A stretch of DNA of 64,000 bases, from positions 62,001 to 126,000 of the forward strand of contig NZ_JAFCJX010000024.1 of NCBI RefSeq assembly GCF_018130695.1, written 5' to 3'. The translations under genes were made by a program, and so were the position numbers. The first letter of the stretch is position 1. Every line of letters starts with the position of its first letter. The notes under the pieces are model-generated. The model saw only the letters and a program-made list of their open reading frames with translations, did no database searches and had not been told where the DNA came from. Below are positions 16,104-24,276 of this stretch, one piece after another. The DNA comes from Bradyrhizobium jicamae. Lineage in GTDB: Bacteria > Pseudomonadota > Alphaproteobacteria > Rhizobiales > Xanthobacteraceae.

Positions 16104-17261
16104 ATGGCACATGATCTGCCCACCTTAGCGACCCGAGATGGCTGCGAGATACGAACCTGGACGCATGGACATTTTCCGATGCCGGACTGGGTGCCGCCGC
16201 ACATGGCCGGGGGCATAGAAGCAAATGGAACTTTTACGCTCGCGACTGAGCTTGGCCGGGCCAGAGTCCACCTCGGCAACGTCATCATCGAGAGCCGCGG
16301 GGATGTGTGGGTTAGACCAGTCGAGGAGGTTCCGCAGTTTATCGAAGGGCTCAAATCCAATACCTCGTCGGAAATGACGAGTGTCGGACCAGGAAAGGTG
16401 CGGCAGTTTGGCCTGAACACTCGCCAAAGAAAGCCCGAAACAGCCAGCAAAGGTAAAGACAAGCGCCCTCGGCATCTCCCGCCGGTCGGTTCGCAACCAT
16501 CCATTGAATGGATTCATCTTGAGCGGCTATCGATCGATCAGGCCTATCAACGATCCACTGACAATGCGGCATCTCGACGCCTGATAGCTAGCATTGCTGC
16601 AAAATTCGATTGGCGACTTTGCGCTCCGCTCGTTGTATAGAGACGCCCCGACGACACCCTTACGATCATCGACGGCCAGCATAGATGGATGGCTGCTTCG
16701 CAGAGGGAAGACATTCCACAGCTCCCCTGTTGCGTTTTCAGATATGAGAGCATCCAAGAAGAAGCTCGGATGTTCATCGTTGCCAATCGCGCTCGAAAGC
16801 CGATGAATCGTCTCGATGATTTCTTCGCTGCTGTTGCAGCCGCGGATGAGGATGCTCTGGAAATTCAGCAACTCGTTACAGATGCCGGGCTACAAGTCGC
16901 GAGGACAACATCCTTGACCGCCTGGGGACCTGGTGAGGTTGCCTTCACCTCAGCGATCGCGAATTCAGTTCGGCGATTTGGGCCAGCCGTTACATCAGCC
17001 GTTCTCACAAATATGGCGGTCGCCTTCCCAGATCAAAAGATGCGGCACGGTGGCGCCATTTTTGGGGGCCTTGTGCGGATAATGTCGAGTCCAGAACTGG
17101 ACTTCGATCCTGATCGCCTCGTCACCGCTCTACAGACTCGCACGGCAGATCAGTGGGGTGAATGTGCTGCAGGTCTAAAGGGAGGCGACACGCGATCGGC
17201 TGCTCTGCACGATGCAATTATGAAGACTTACAAAGAGCAGACGTCAAACGGCGGTTCTTGA
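16104..17261 (+). pseudogene. ParB-like nuclease-fold (DGQHR motif) gene interrupted by an amber codon
   Basis: The frame begins at ATG 16104 behind GGGAGGATAGCG and runs to TGA 17261 with a single interruption, TAG at 16638. Residues about 1-90 look like a small PGDYG-type sensor domain. From about residue 130 the product is ParB/sulfiredoxin-like: IEWIHLERLSIDQAYQRS, then CAPLVV, the TAG, then RRPDDTLTIIDGQHRWMAA with the D-G-Q-H-R loop, followed by a helical C-terminal part. ParB-like proteins of this type are typical of phages and integrated elements. The TAG lies between two core strands, so either half alone would be unfolded. A sequencing error or readthrough cannot be excluded. Confidence 0.7.
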
Positions 17262-17268
17262 AGCGCCT

Positions 17269-17301
17269 CGTAGGGCTGGTTAGACTAACTTCCACCCTAC
17301 G
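17269..17301. terminator. Hairpin behind the ParB-like gene
   Basis: CGTAGGG at 17269 pairs with CCCTACG at 17295, extended by TGG/CCA. It resembles a shortened copy of the CGTAGGGTGGG repeat and begins 8 bp after the stop codon. There is no T-run. Confidence 0.4.
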
Positions 17302-17426
17302 CGCTGATAATTCCGTAGCGCCGCCTTCATCGTCCCTCCTCCGTCGCGGAGGGCAGTTGGGCGCAAGTCGCGGTGGCGCGCTCGACCGATCTTGCGGTTC
17401 GGGGTGAACCCGCCCCATGCGATGGA

Positions 17427-17864
17427 TCAGGGCGGCAGCAACCTGCCAAAGGGATCGAGCACGGGCACGCCAAGCGGCTCGAAGTGCCTGAGGTTGCGCG
17501 ACAGGATCGTCAGCGCATGCTGGCGAGCGGTGGCGGCAATGATGATATCGGCAAATCCGGGCGCATGCCCCTGCCCTCGAGCCCGGTCCGATAGCTCCCC
17601 CGCGACGCGCGCGATCGATGTGTCGAACGCCAGGATGCGGTCGCCATAGAGGTGCAGCAAGGCTTCAAGCCAATGGGCCAAGTCCTTGCTCTTGCGCGCC
17701 GCCTTCTCGCGTCGCAGTTTGGCTATTCCGTCCTCGATCTCCGCAATCGTCACAACCGACAAAAACAGGGAAACAGAGTGCGCATCCATCCACTCGACGA
17801 GTGCCGGAGGCGCAGGCCGACCAGGCGAGGCCGCGGATATCACGTTGGTATCGACGAGGTACAC
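17427..17864 (-). CDS. VapC-type PIN-domain toxin
   Basis: The 145-residue product is a PIN-domain ribonuclease. The opening MYLVDTNVIS contributes the first acidic residue, IAEIEDGI the second, FDTSIARVAGEL the third region and PGFADIIIAATARQHALTILSRNLRHF the fourth, so the acidic metal site appears complete. VapC toxins cut tRNA or rRNA and are neutralised by a cotranscribed antitoxin. That antitoxin gene precedes it by 3 bp on the same strand. The pair lies with an HNH gene downstream of guaA, in a stretch with other accessory genes. Confidence 0.9.
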   Translation of the reverse strand: MYLVDTNVISAASPGRPAPPALVEWMDAHSVSLFLSVVTIAEIEDGIAKLRREKAARKSKDLAHWLEALLHLYGDRILAFDTSIARVAGELSDRARGQGHAPGFADIIIAATARQHALTILSRNLRHFEPLGVPVLDPFGRLLPP

Positions 17865-17867
17865 GTC

Positions 17868-18110
17868 TCAAAAATCGGTCTTGCGCAGCTTGGCGCGATT
17901 GCGCGCCGGCAGATCACCCGCTTTCACAGGAGCCGCCATAAGCAGGCGTCCGAAGCTTGGAACCTGCGACAGCCGCCGCCACTCCTCGTAGCCCACGACT
18001 ACCGCCTGCTTCTTCCCGTGCCGCGTGATGACGGCGGGTTTACCGTCAACAGCCTCATCCACAACCGCAGACAGATTGGCCTTAGCATCACGAAGCTGAA
18101 TTTCGCGCAT
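17868..18110 (-). CDS. Phd/YefM-family antitoxin
   Basis: The 80-residue product starts MREIQLRDAKANLSAVVDEAVDGKPAVITRHGKKQAVVVGYEEW, the standard Phd/YefM DNA-binding fold in which the ITRHGKKQAVVV strand pair is conserved. The C-terminal half (SFGRLLMAAPVKAGDLPARNR) would bind and block the toxin. It is the first gene of the pair and, as usual in these systems, probably represses its own promoter; repeated GTAGTCA elements lie in the promoter region directly upstream. Confidence 0.9.
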   Translation of the reverse strand: MREIQLRDAKANLSAVVDEAVDGKPAVITRHGKKQAVVVGYEEWRRLSQVPSFGRLLMAAPVKAGDLPARNRAKLRKTDF

Positions 18111-18124
18111 GAATCCACCGTTAT

Positions 18125-18160
18125 TATAACTACAGTAGTCATATACACCTTGTAGTCAAT
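18125..18160 (-). promoter_or_regulatory. Promoter and operator region of the toxin-antitoxin pair
   Basis: The plus strand shows the palindrome ACTACAGTAGT (18129-18139) and a second half site, so that GTAGTCA occurs at 18135 and again at 18152, 17 bp apart. Read on the minus strand, TTGACT starts at 18159 and TATAAT lies near 18123-18128. The antitoxin of Phd/YefM type usually binds such short palindromes. The region overlaps the last codons of the upstream HNH gene. Confidence 0.5.
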
Positions 18161-18816
18161 TTTCTCAAGCGAGTAGGCTTACCCAGCCGCCTGGTTGGGC
18201 TCGTTCGGCAAGTTGCATCGGCGTTGGGCCGACTGCGCTCAAAACTACGAAGATAGTAGACGGCTAGTCCAAATGTGGTTGCTGGCGTCAACCTCGACGA
18301 GACGGGAGCATAATTGGACTGAGGCCAGTGCAAGCCACGTTTGCCGTCAGACCAAGCCTTGAAATTCTCAGAGTTCATCACCCGATACAGTTCGGGTAGA
18401 AGCGCTTCGTCAACCCCAAATGCCCTCATCGCATCACGGTATTTGGCATCCTCCCGTGCATTCCAACTTTGAGCGCGTGCCCATTCAAAGAATATCTCGG
18501 GAATGCTCGTATTCGGCATCCGGTCATGACACTCGCGACACAACAAATATAGATTTGAGACGTCGTCGGCGCCGCCGAGCGAGCGCGCTACGATGTGGCA
18601 CCGTTGAAGGGGAATGCGATCCCAACAGCGCAGAATCTCGTCCCAACTCGCGTCGGATCGTTTGATATCGTACTTCCGGCCGTAGTAAAATCCGCAGGCC
18701 CAACATCCGGGCTCGCCCCAGTCAATCCACCGTACCGCATTAACAATGCGATCCTTCCAAAACTCGAATATTTGGCTTCTTGAAGGAAGATCGTCGACGT
18801 ACTGGCCTCTTGCCAT
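18139..18816 (-). CDS. HNH endonuclease
   Basis: The 225-residue product has a central HNH module: CWAC (a zinc-type Cys pair) near residue 38-41, then LQRCHIVARSLGGADDVSNLYLLCRECHDRMPN, which supplies the H, N and H positions and a second Cys pair (C-R-E-C). The start at ATG 18816 is favoured by GTGGAGG 6 bases upstream over the ATG at 18828. The gene begins 86 bp after the stop of guaA on the same strand, and its 3' end overlaps the toxin-antitoxin promoter. It could be a stand-alone restriction or mobile-element nuclease; no methylase is nearby. Confidence 0.85.
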   Translation of the reverse strand: MARGQYVDDLPSRSQIFEFWKDRIVNAVRWIDWGEPGCWACGFYYGRKYDIKRSDASWDEILRCWDRIPLQRCHIVARSLGGADDVSNLYLLCRECHDRMPNTSIPEIFFEWARAQSWNAREDAKYRDAMRAFGVDEALLPELYRVMNSENFKAWSDGKRGLHWPQSNYAPVSSRLTPATTFGLAVYYLRSFERSRPNADATCRTSPTRRLGKPTRLRKLTTRCI

Positions 18817-18883
18817 GGCAGCCTCCACTGCAGATCAACTCCCTCGGCTGATCGACAACGGAACTGGATTGGAACGTTTGGGT

Positions 18884-18898
18884 GGGTGGCGCCCACCC
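18884..18898 (-). terminator. Hairpin just behind guaA
   Basis: On the minus strand GGGTGG and CCACCC form a 6-bp GC stem with a 3-nt loop, three bases after the guaA stop codon. There is no clear U-tract, so termination strength is uncertain. Confidence 0.4.
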
Positions 18899-18901
18899 GA
18901 C

Positions 18902-20500
18902 CTACTCCCACTCAATCGTCCCCGGCGGCTTGGACGTCACGTCGTACACCACCCGATTGACCCCCTTCACCTCATTGATGATCCGCGTCGCCGTCTCTCC
19001 CAAGAACTTCATCTCGAACGGATAGAAGTCCGCGGTCATGCCGTCAGTTGAGGTCACGGCGCGGAGGCCCACGACGTAGTCATACGTGCGCCCGTCGCCC
19101 ATCACGCCGACCGTCTTCACCGGGAGCAGCACCGCGAATGCCTGCCAGATCGCATCGTAGAGGCCATGCTTGCGGATCTGGTCGATGTAGACGGCATCCG
19201 CGTTGCGGAGGATGTCGAGCTTTTCGCGGGTGATGTCGCCGGGGCAGCGGATGGCAAGGCCCGGCCCGGGGAACGGGTGGCGGCCGACGAAGATTTCGGG
19301 CAGGCCGAGTTCGCGGCCGAGCACGCGCACCTCGTCCTTGAACAGCTCGCGCAACGGCTCGACCAGCTTCATGTTCATGCGCGCCGGAAGGCCGCCGACA
19401 TTGTGGTGCGACTTGATCGTGACAGAAGGTCCGCCGGTGAAGGAGACGCTTTCGATCACGTCGGGATAGAGCGTGCCCTGCGCCAGGAATTCGGCGCCGC
19501 CGATCTTCTTCGCCTCGGCATCGAACACGTCGATGAAGAGCCGGCCGATGGTCTTGCGCTTCACCTCGGGATCGGTGACGCCTTCGAGCTCGCCGAGGAA
19601 TTGCTTGGAGGCATCCACGTGCACCAGCGGGATGTTGTAGTGGTGGCGGAACAGGTCGACGACGGTCTTGGCCTCGTCCTTGCGCAGCAGGCCGTGATCG
19701 ACGAACACGCAGGTGAGCTGGTCGCCGATCGCCTCATGGATCAGCACCGCCGCAACCGCGGAATCGACGCCGCCGGAGAGGCCGCAGATCACCCTGCCTC
19801 GGCCGACCTGGGCGCGGATCTTCTCGATCGCTTCCTCGCGGAAGGCGCGCATGGTCCAATCGCCGGTGAGGCCTGCGACCTTGCGGACGAAGTTGCGGAT
19901 CAGTTTGGCGCCGTCGGGCGTGTGCACCACTTCGGGGTGGAACATCAGGCCGTAGTACTTGCGCGCCTCGTCCTGGATGATCGCGAACGGCGCATTCGCG
20001 CTGGTGCCAGCCACCGTGAAGCCCGGCGGCATCTTGGTAATACGGTCGCCGTGGCTCATCCACACCGGATGCTTTTCGCCCTGGCCCCAGATGCCGTCGA
20101 ATAGCGAGCTCTGCGCCTTCACCTCGACATCGGCGCGGCCGAATTCGCGGTGATGGCCGCCCTCGACCTCGCCGCCGAGCTGGGCGGCCAGGGTCATCTG
20201 GCCATAGCAGATGCCGAGCACGGGCACGCCGGCATCGAAGATCAGCTGCGGCGCGCGCGGCGAGCCGGCCTCATGCACGCTTTCCGGACCGCCGGAGAGG
20301 ATCACCGCCTTCGGCTTCATCTCCTTGAAGGCGGCCTCCGCCTTCTGGAACGGCACGATCTCGGAATAAACGCCCTCCTCGCGAACGCGGCGGGCGATCA
20401 GTTGCGTCACCTGACTGCCGAAATCGACAATCAGAATCTTGTCATGCGCCGAGGCCACTGAAGGCGTCGACGGCGAGCTGGTTTGCGGTGCGGCTGTCAT
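18902..20500 (-). CDS. guaA: GMP synthase (glutamine-hydrolysing)
   Basis: The 533-residue product converts XMP, ATP and glutamine to GMP. An N-terminal class I glutamine amidotransferase domain (about 20-210) has ILIVDFGSQVTQLIARRVRE, the Cys nucleophile in GICYGQM and the HPEV His. The ATP-pyrophosphatase domain follows with the P-loop SGGVDSAVAA, and the C-terminal dimerisation domain ends GTIEWE. The start at ATG 20500 removes 19 codons of unlikely leader. guaB lies 14 kb away on the same strand. The 3' end of guaA is a documented integration site for genomic islands, and accessory genes lie directly downstream here. Confidence 0.97.
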   Translation of the reverse strand: MTAAPQTSSPSTPSVASAHDKILIVDFGSQVTQLIARRVREEGVYSEIVPFQKAEAAFKEMKPKAVILSGGPESVHEAGSPRAPQLIFDAGVPVLGICYGQMTLAAQLGGEVEGGHHREFGRADVEVKAQSSLFDGIWGQGEKHPVWMSHGDRITKMPPGFTVAGTSANAPFAIIQDEARKYYGLMFHPEVVHTPDGAKLIRNFVRKVAGLTGDWTMRAFREEAIEKIRAQVGRGRVICGLSGGVDSAVAAVLIHEAIGDQLTCVFVDHGLLRKDEAKTVVDLFRHHYNIPLVHVDASKQFLGELEGVTDPEVKRKTIGRLFIDVFDAEAKKIGGAEFLAQGTLYPDVIESVSFTGGPSVTIKSHHNVGGLPARMNMKLVEPLRELFKDEVRVLGRELGLPEIFVGRHPFPGPGLAIRCPGDITREKLDILRNADAVYIDQIRKHGLYDAIWQAFAVLLPVKTVGVMGDGRTYDYVVGLRAVTSTDGMTADFYPFEMKFLGETATRIINEVKGVNRVVYDVTSKPPGTIEWE

Positions 20501-20636
20501 GGCAAGCCAATACGCGACAGGGGGCGGCGGAGCAACCGCGCGGAGGGAGGCGCCCACATGCTTCTTTGGGCGTGGACAGCACGCTATATGTCAGTATTAT
20601 TGACCTAATTTGGCCCGACACCGCTGGGGTTCCGCC

Positions 20637-20969
20637 ATGAAAATCCCGACCCTGCCCTTCACCGTCACCGACTGGAGCAAGGTCGCGCCGACGGTGCATC
20701 CCGGCGAGACCGGCCAGGCGATCTGGCGCACGCTCGAGATCGGCGACGTCCGCGTGCGGATGGTCGAGTATTCGCCGGGCTATCTCGCCGACCACTGGTG
20801 CGATCGCGGGCATGTTCTGTTCGTCGTCGCGGGCGAGCTCGATACCGAATTGCGCGACGGGCGCAGGTTCAAGCTGACGCCGGGAATGAGCTACCAGGTG
20901 TCGGATTTCGGCGACGCCGCGCATCGGTCGTCGACGGCGGCGGGCGCGACGCTGTTCATCGTCGATTGA
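20637..20969 (+). CDS. DHCW-motif cupin-fold protein
   Basis: The 110-residue product MKIPTLPFTVTDWSKV ... is a small single-domain cupin. It carries DHWCDRGHVLFVVAGELDTELRDGRRF, in which the sequence D-H-W-C precedes the first cupin strand, recalling the family named after the DHCW motif, and ends with SDFGDAAHRSSTAAGATLFIVD. It is divergent from guaA. Function of the family is not established; metal binding through the conserved His residues is plausible. Confidence 0.75.
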   Translation: MKIPTLPFTVTDWSKVAPTVHPGETGQAIWRTLEIGDVRVRMVEYSPGYLADHWCDRGHVLFVVAGELDTELRDGRRFKLTPGMSYQVSDFGDAAHRSSTAAGATLFIVD

Positions 20970-21123
20970 GACCGGCGGCGCGCCGCTCACGGCGCGATCG
21001 TCGGATTTCCCTTGAACTCATTTTCGGACGGGCTTGCGACAATCCGCGCCACGACTTGGCCGGACCGCACGGCTATTCTCTACCCATAATTGCATCATCC
21101 ATTTCAGCACCCGGAGGTTCGAG

Positions 21124-22233
21124 ATGAAGCTTGCGTCCTACAACGTCGAAAACCTTTTCATGCGCGCACGCGCCCTCGGCGGTTCGGGATTTTCCGACGA
21201 AGGCCGCGAAATCCTGAAAGCCCAGGCCGACATCAATGCCATCCTCGGCAAGGACAAATACACCGCCAACGACAAGAAGCGGATCGTCGAGCTGCTCGAT
21301 GCGCTCGGCTTGAAGAAGTCGGACGAAAGCAAATTCGCAATCCTGCGGCAGAACCGCGGGCATCTCGTCAAGCGGCCGAACGGCAAGCCGATCGAAATCG
21401 TGGCCGACGGACGCGACGACTGGATCGGCTGGGTCGACCTCACGCTGGAGCAGGTCAACGAGAAGGCCACGCAGAACACCGCACGTGTCATCAAGGAGAT
21501 CGATGCCGACGTGCTCGGAGTCGTGGAAGCGGAGAGTCGTCCGGCGCTGGTGCGGTTCTGCAAGGACGTCATGCGGGCCGTCGAAGGCACCCCGTACGAC
21601 CACATCATGCTGATCGACGGCAACGATGACCGCGGCATCGATGTCGGGATCATGACCAAGAAGAAATTCGAGATCGCCTCGATCGCGAGCCATGTCGACG
21701 ACGAGGACGACGGCGGCCTGATCTTCAGCCGCGATTGCGCGCAATTCGAGATCGAGACCGCGAAGGGGAACTCCCTCATCGTGCTCGCCAACCACTTCAA
21801 GAGCAAGGGCTTCGGCACGCCGGCGACGTCGAACGCGAAGCGCAAGCGCCAGTCCGCGCGGGTGGCCCAGATCTACCGGCAGCTCCGTGACAAGCACAAG
21901 TTTATTGCGGTCATCGGCGACCTCAACGATACGGCGGACAGCGACCCGATCGGCCCGCTGTTCAGCCAGACCGGACTGAAGGACATCAGCGAGCTCGACG
22001 GATTCGACGATGGCGGACGCCCCGGCACCTTCAAGAACGGCACGGCCTCGAACAAGATCGACTACATCCTGCTGTCGCCGGCCCTGTTCGAGAAGGCGAC
22101 CGCCGGCGGCATCTTCCGCATGGGCGTCTGGGGCGGCAAGAACGGCGACCTGTTCCCGCATTTCCCCGAGATCGAGCGAGAGGTCGAAGCGGCCTCGGAT
22201 CACGCGGCGATCTGGGCCGAATTGGATATTTGA
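21124..22233 (+). CDS. Endonuclease/exonuclease/phosphatase family protein
   Basis: The 370-residue product belongs to the EEP superfamily of metal-dependent phosphodiesterases. It starts MKLASYNVENLFMRA (Asn metal ligand), has VLGVVEAESRPALVRF (Glu ligand), LIVLANHFKSKG (catalytic His), IAVIGDLNDTADSDPI (Asp/Asn pair) and the terminal ASDHAAIWAELDI (Asp-His pair), so the active site looks complete. GGAGG lies ahead of ATG 21124. It may cleave nucleic acids or phospho-lipids; the family is too broad for a specific call. No signal peptide is visible. Confidence 0.85.
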   Translation: MKLASYNVENLFMRARALGGSGFSDEGREILKAQADINAILGKDKYTANDKKRIVELLDALGLKKSDESKFAILRQNRGHLVKRPNGKPIEIVADGRDDWIGWVDLTLEQVNEKATQNTARVIKEIDADVLGVVEAESRPALVRFCKDVMRAVEGTPYDHIMLIDGNDDRGIDVGIMTKKKFEIASIASHVDDEDDGGLIFSRDCAQFEIETAKGNSLIVLANHFKSKGFGTPATSNAKRKRQSARVAQIYRQLRDKHKFIAVIGDLNDTADSDPIGPLFSQTGLKDISELDGFDDGGRPGTFKNGTASNKIDYILLSPALFEKATAGGIFRMGVWGGKNGDLFPHFPEIEREVEAASDHAAIWAELDI

Positions 22234-22238
22234 GTGCC

Positions 22239-22326
22239 GCAGGGTGGGCAAAGGAACGCAAGCGACGTGCCCACCCTTCTCGGCGGGCTTGTGATGGTGG
22301 GCACGCAAGCGCTTTGCCCACCCTAC
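22239..22326. repeat. Palindromic repeat, AGGGTGGGCAAAG type
   Basis: Left arm GCAGGGTGGGCAAAGGAACG and right arm GCTTTGCCCACCCTAC form an imperfect inverted repeat with a second nested GTGCCCACC/GGTGGGCAC pair. It fills the space between the convergent EEP nuclease and rsmB genes and probably ends both transcripts. Confidence 0.75.
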
Positions 22327-22331
22327 AAAAC

Positions 22332-23630
22332 CTACGCCTTCTTCAACACCGACACGAAGAACCCATCCGTGCCCGTGCGGCGCGGGGTCATCAGCCATCC
22401 CTCGGGCAACTGCATGGCCGCTTCCGCAAACGCCTCGGCCTTGTCCCAGAGCACGCTCGCGGTCTGCTCCGGCGGCTGCACGGAAAACTCCGGATGGCGC
22501 GCAACGAACGCCTTCACCTGCTCGCTGTTCTCATCCGCCAGCACCGAGCAGGTGATGTAGGCGATGCGCCCGCCCGCCTTCACCAGCGGCGCCGCACGAT
22601 CCAGCACTTCGGCTTGATCCTTCAACCGCACTTCGAGTGCGCCGGGGCGCATGCGCCATTTGGCGTCGGGATTGCGGCGCCAGGTGCCGGTGCCCGTGCA
22701 CGGCGCGTCGATCAGCACGAGATCGGCGGAGGCCTTGATGTCAGACAGCACGTCGGCCTCGCCGCGCGGAGTGCGGACGTCGCAATTGTGCACGCCGGCG
22801 CGCGACAGCCGCTCATGGATCGGCGCGAGCTGGCGCTTGTCGTGGTCCGTTGCAATGAGCCGGCCCTTGCCGCCCATCATCGCCGCCAGCGCCAGCGTCT
22901 TGCCGCCGGCGCCGGCGCAGAGATCGATCACCTGCTCGCCGGGCTTTGCCGCCGAGAGCAAGGCCGCGAGCTGCGAGCCCTCGTCCTGCACCTCGATCGC
23001 GCCCTTGATGAAATCCTCTTCCGACGAGACCCCAGGGTTGCGCGCGTCGGCGCCGAGCTGGATGCGCAGGCCCAGCGGCGACCACGGCGTCTCGGCAGCG
23101 CCGAGATGCGACAGCCGCGGCAAGATTTTCTCGCGCTTGCCCTTCAGCGTGTTGACGCGCAGATCGAGCGGCGCGCGGCTCGCCATGGCGGTCGCTTCCG
23201 CCGCGCGATCGTCGCCGAACACTTTCGCTAGGTGGGGATCAAGCCATTCCGGATAGTCGCCGGCAATGTGCGCCGGTGCTGCGTCGAGCGAGCGCGCGGT
23301 CAGCGCATCACGCTCCCTGTCGGTGAGCGGCTGCGGCGCAAAGCGGCCGCCGTCGCACAGCGCGGCGATAGCAGCGACATCCATGCCGCGCTCGAGCTTG
23401 AGCATGCCGAGCGCGCGGGCGCGCGCGCTGTCATCGTCCATCAGATACGCCGCCGACGACTGCCGGCGCAGCACGTCCCAGAGCAGGCCGGAGATCGCGG
23501 CGCGGTCGCCGGAGCCGGCAAAGCGGTGCGCGGTGCCCCACTCCTTCAGCGCTTTCGCAGCGGGCACACGTTGGGCGTCGATGGTCTCGATCAGCTCGAT
23601 GGCGGCGGAGAGCCGGGCAGCGGGAGTCAT
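22332..23630 (-). CDS. rsmB: 16S rRNA cytosine-C5 methyltransferase, RsmB/NOP family
   Basis: The 432-residue product has an N-terminal NusB-like RNA-binding domain (about 1-135) and a C-terminal SAM-dependent methyltransferase. Visible motifs are VIDLCAGAGGKTLALAAMM (motif I), LIATDHDKRQL, the IDAPCTGTGTWRRNPD motif IV with the T-C/P-C type Cys, and RIAYITCSVLADEN (motif VI) with the catalytic Cys. It modifies cytosine in 16S rRNA, C967 in E. coli. The start overlaps nothing and follows the MAPEG gene by 13 bp. Its place between guaB and guaA is usual for Bradyrhizobium, as far as I recall. Confidence 0.92.
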   Translation of the reverse strand: MTPAARLSAAIELIETIDAQRVPAAKALKEWGTAHRFAGSGDRAAISGLLWDVLRRQSSAAYLMDDDSARARALGMLKLERGMDVAAIAALCDGGRFAPQPLTDRERDALTARSLDAAPAHIAGDYPEWLDPHLAKVFGDDRAAEATAMASRAPLDLRVNTLKGKREKILPRLSHLGAAETPWSPLGLRIQLGADARNPGVSSEEDFIKGAIEVQDEGSQLAALLSAAKPGEQVIDLCAGAGGKTLALAAMMGGKGRLIATDHDKRQLAPIHERLSRAGVHNCDVRTPRGEADVLSDIKASADLVLIDAPCTGTGTWRRNPDAKWRMRPGALEVRLKDQAEVLDRAAPLVKAGGRIAYITCSVLADENSEQVKAFVARHPEFSVQPPEQTASVLWDKAEAFAEAAMQLPEGWLMTPRRTGTDGFFVSVLKKA

Positions 23631-23643
23631 TTGGGTCTTTCGG

Positions 23644-24066
23644 TTAGATCAGCAGCAGGATCTTCAGCGCGAAATAGATCCACATCGCGAACACCACGAG
23701 CACGCCGGCGAACCAGGCGAGCGAGCGGGTGCGAACGTCGTTGGAGGTGACGAAGATGCCAGCATGGGCAAAGCGCGTTACCACGAATACCCAGGACAGC
23801 AAAACCATGAACAGGTCGGTCCGCCGCAGCGGCAGCGCCAGCGCGATCAGGATGTAGAACAGCACGGGAACCTCGAACTGGTTGGAGAAGCAGTTCGCGA
23901 TCTGGGTGGCGCGCTCCGGCCAGTTTTGCTGGCGCAGCGCGATGTCCTTGAATTTCGTCTGCCCGCCCGACAGCGCCTGCGTCCGCGCCACCGCCATCCC
24001 CATCAGGAGACAAAAGGTGAGCCCGACCAGCACGAACACCGGCAACAGGACCATTTGAACGGACAT
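23644..24066 (-). CDS. MAPEG-family membrane protein
   Basis: The 140-residue product MSVQMVLLPVFVLVGLTFCLLMG ... has four hydrophobic segments (about 4-26, 55-72, 78-97, 112-138) and the MAPEG layout, including ERATQIANCFSNQFEVPVLFYILIALALP, where the N-x-x-E-x-P element is characteristic. MAPEG proteins are glutathione-linked membrane enzymes in eukaryotes; bacterial roles are mostly unknown. AGGGAGA lies upstream of ATG 24066. It precedes rsmB by 13 bp and is likely cotranscribed with it. Confidence 0.85.
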   Translation of the reverse strand: MSVQMVLLPVFVLVGLTFCLLMGMAVARTQALSGGQTKFKDIALRQQNWPERATQIANCFSNQFEVPVLFYILIALALPLRRTDLFMVLLSWVFVVTRFAHAGIFVTSNDVRTRSLAWFAGVLVVFAMWIYFALKILLLI

Positions 24067-24135
24067 CGGATTCTCCCTAAATCGGGGTTGGCCGGCTTTT
24101 AGCCGCCGCATCCCCGTCTGACAATCGAGGCCGCC

Positions 24136-24197
24136 GGATTCTGGTTTTGACGCGTTTTGCTCACGCGAACCGGTACCCACTTCGCTGGAAAAACGCA
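24136..24197 (+). repeat. Dispersed repeat, TTTTGACGCGTTTTSYTCACGCGAACCGG type
   Basis: GGATTCTGGTTTTGACGCG... through ACTTCGCTGGAAAAACGC is closely matched by 36549-36610 in the same orientation. Internal GCGTTTTxxTCACGC and CGTTTTC/GAAAACG pairs give it a folded structure. It is a family I associate with Bradyrhizobiaceae genomes. It lies ahead of the MAPEG gene. Confidence 0.6.
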
Positions 24198-24276
24198 TCC
24201 GACTTGAACCGGAATCGGCGGGCCTGTGACCAACGCTTGAAGCGTATTGGCGGTTTCAGCCTTTCCCGAGCGCGCG

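Noticed and set aside
15478..17261. Stop-codon recoding (amber suppression) as explanation for the three TAG codons
   Set aside because: TAG replaces different residues (Gln, Trp and probably another), many intact genes in the window terminate at TAG, and no suppressor tRNA is visible here. Decay is simpler.
16689..17261. Second half of the ParB-like gene as an independent gene
   Set aside because: The ATG lies inside the conserved fold just after the D-G-Q-H-R loop and has no ribosome site; it is better seen as the rest of the broken gene.
23644..24198. MAPEG protein start at 24198
   Set aside because: The extra 44 codons read through the dispersed repeat at 24136; ATG 24066 has a good ribosome site and starts the first membrane helix.
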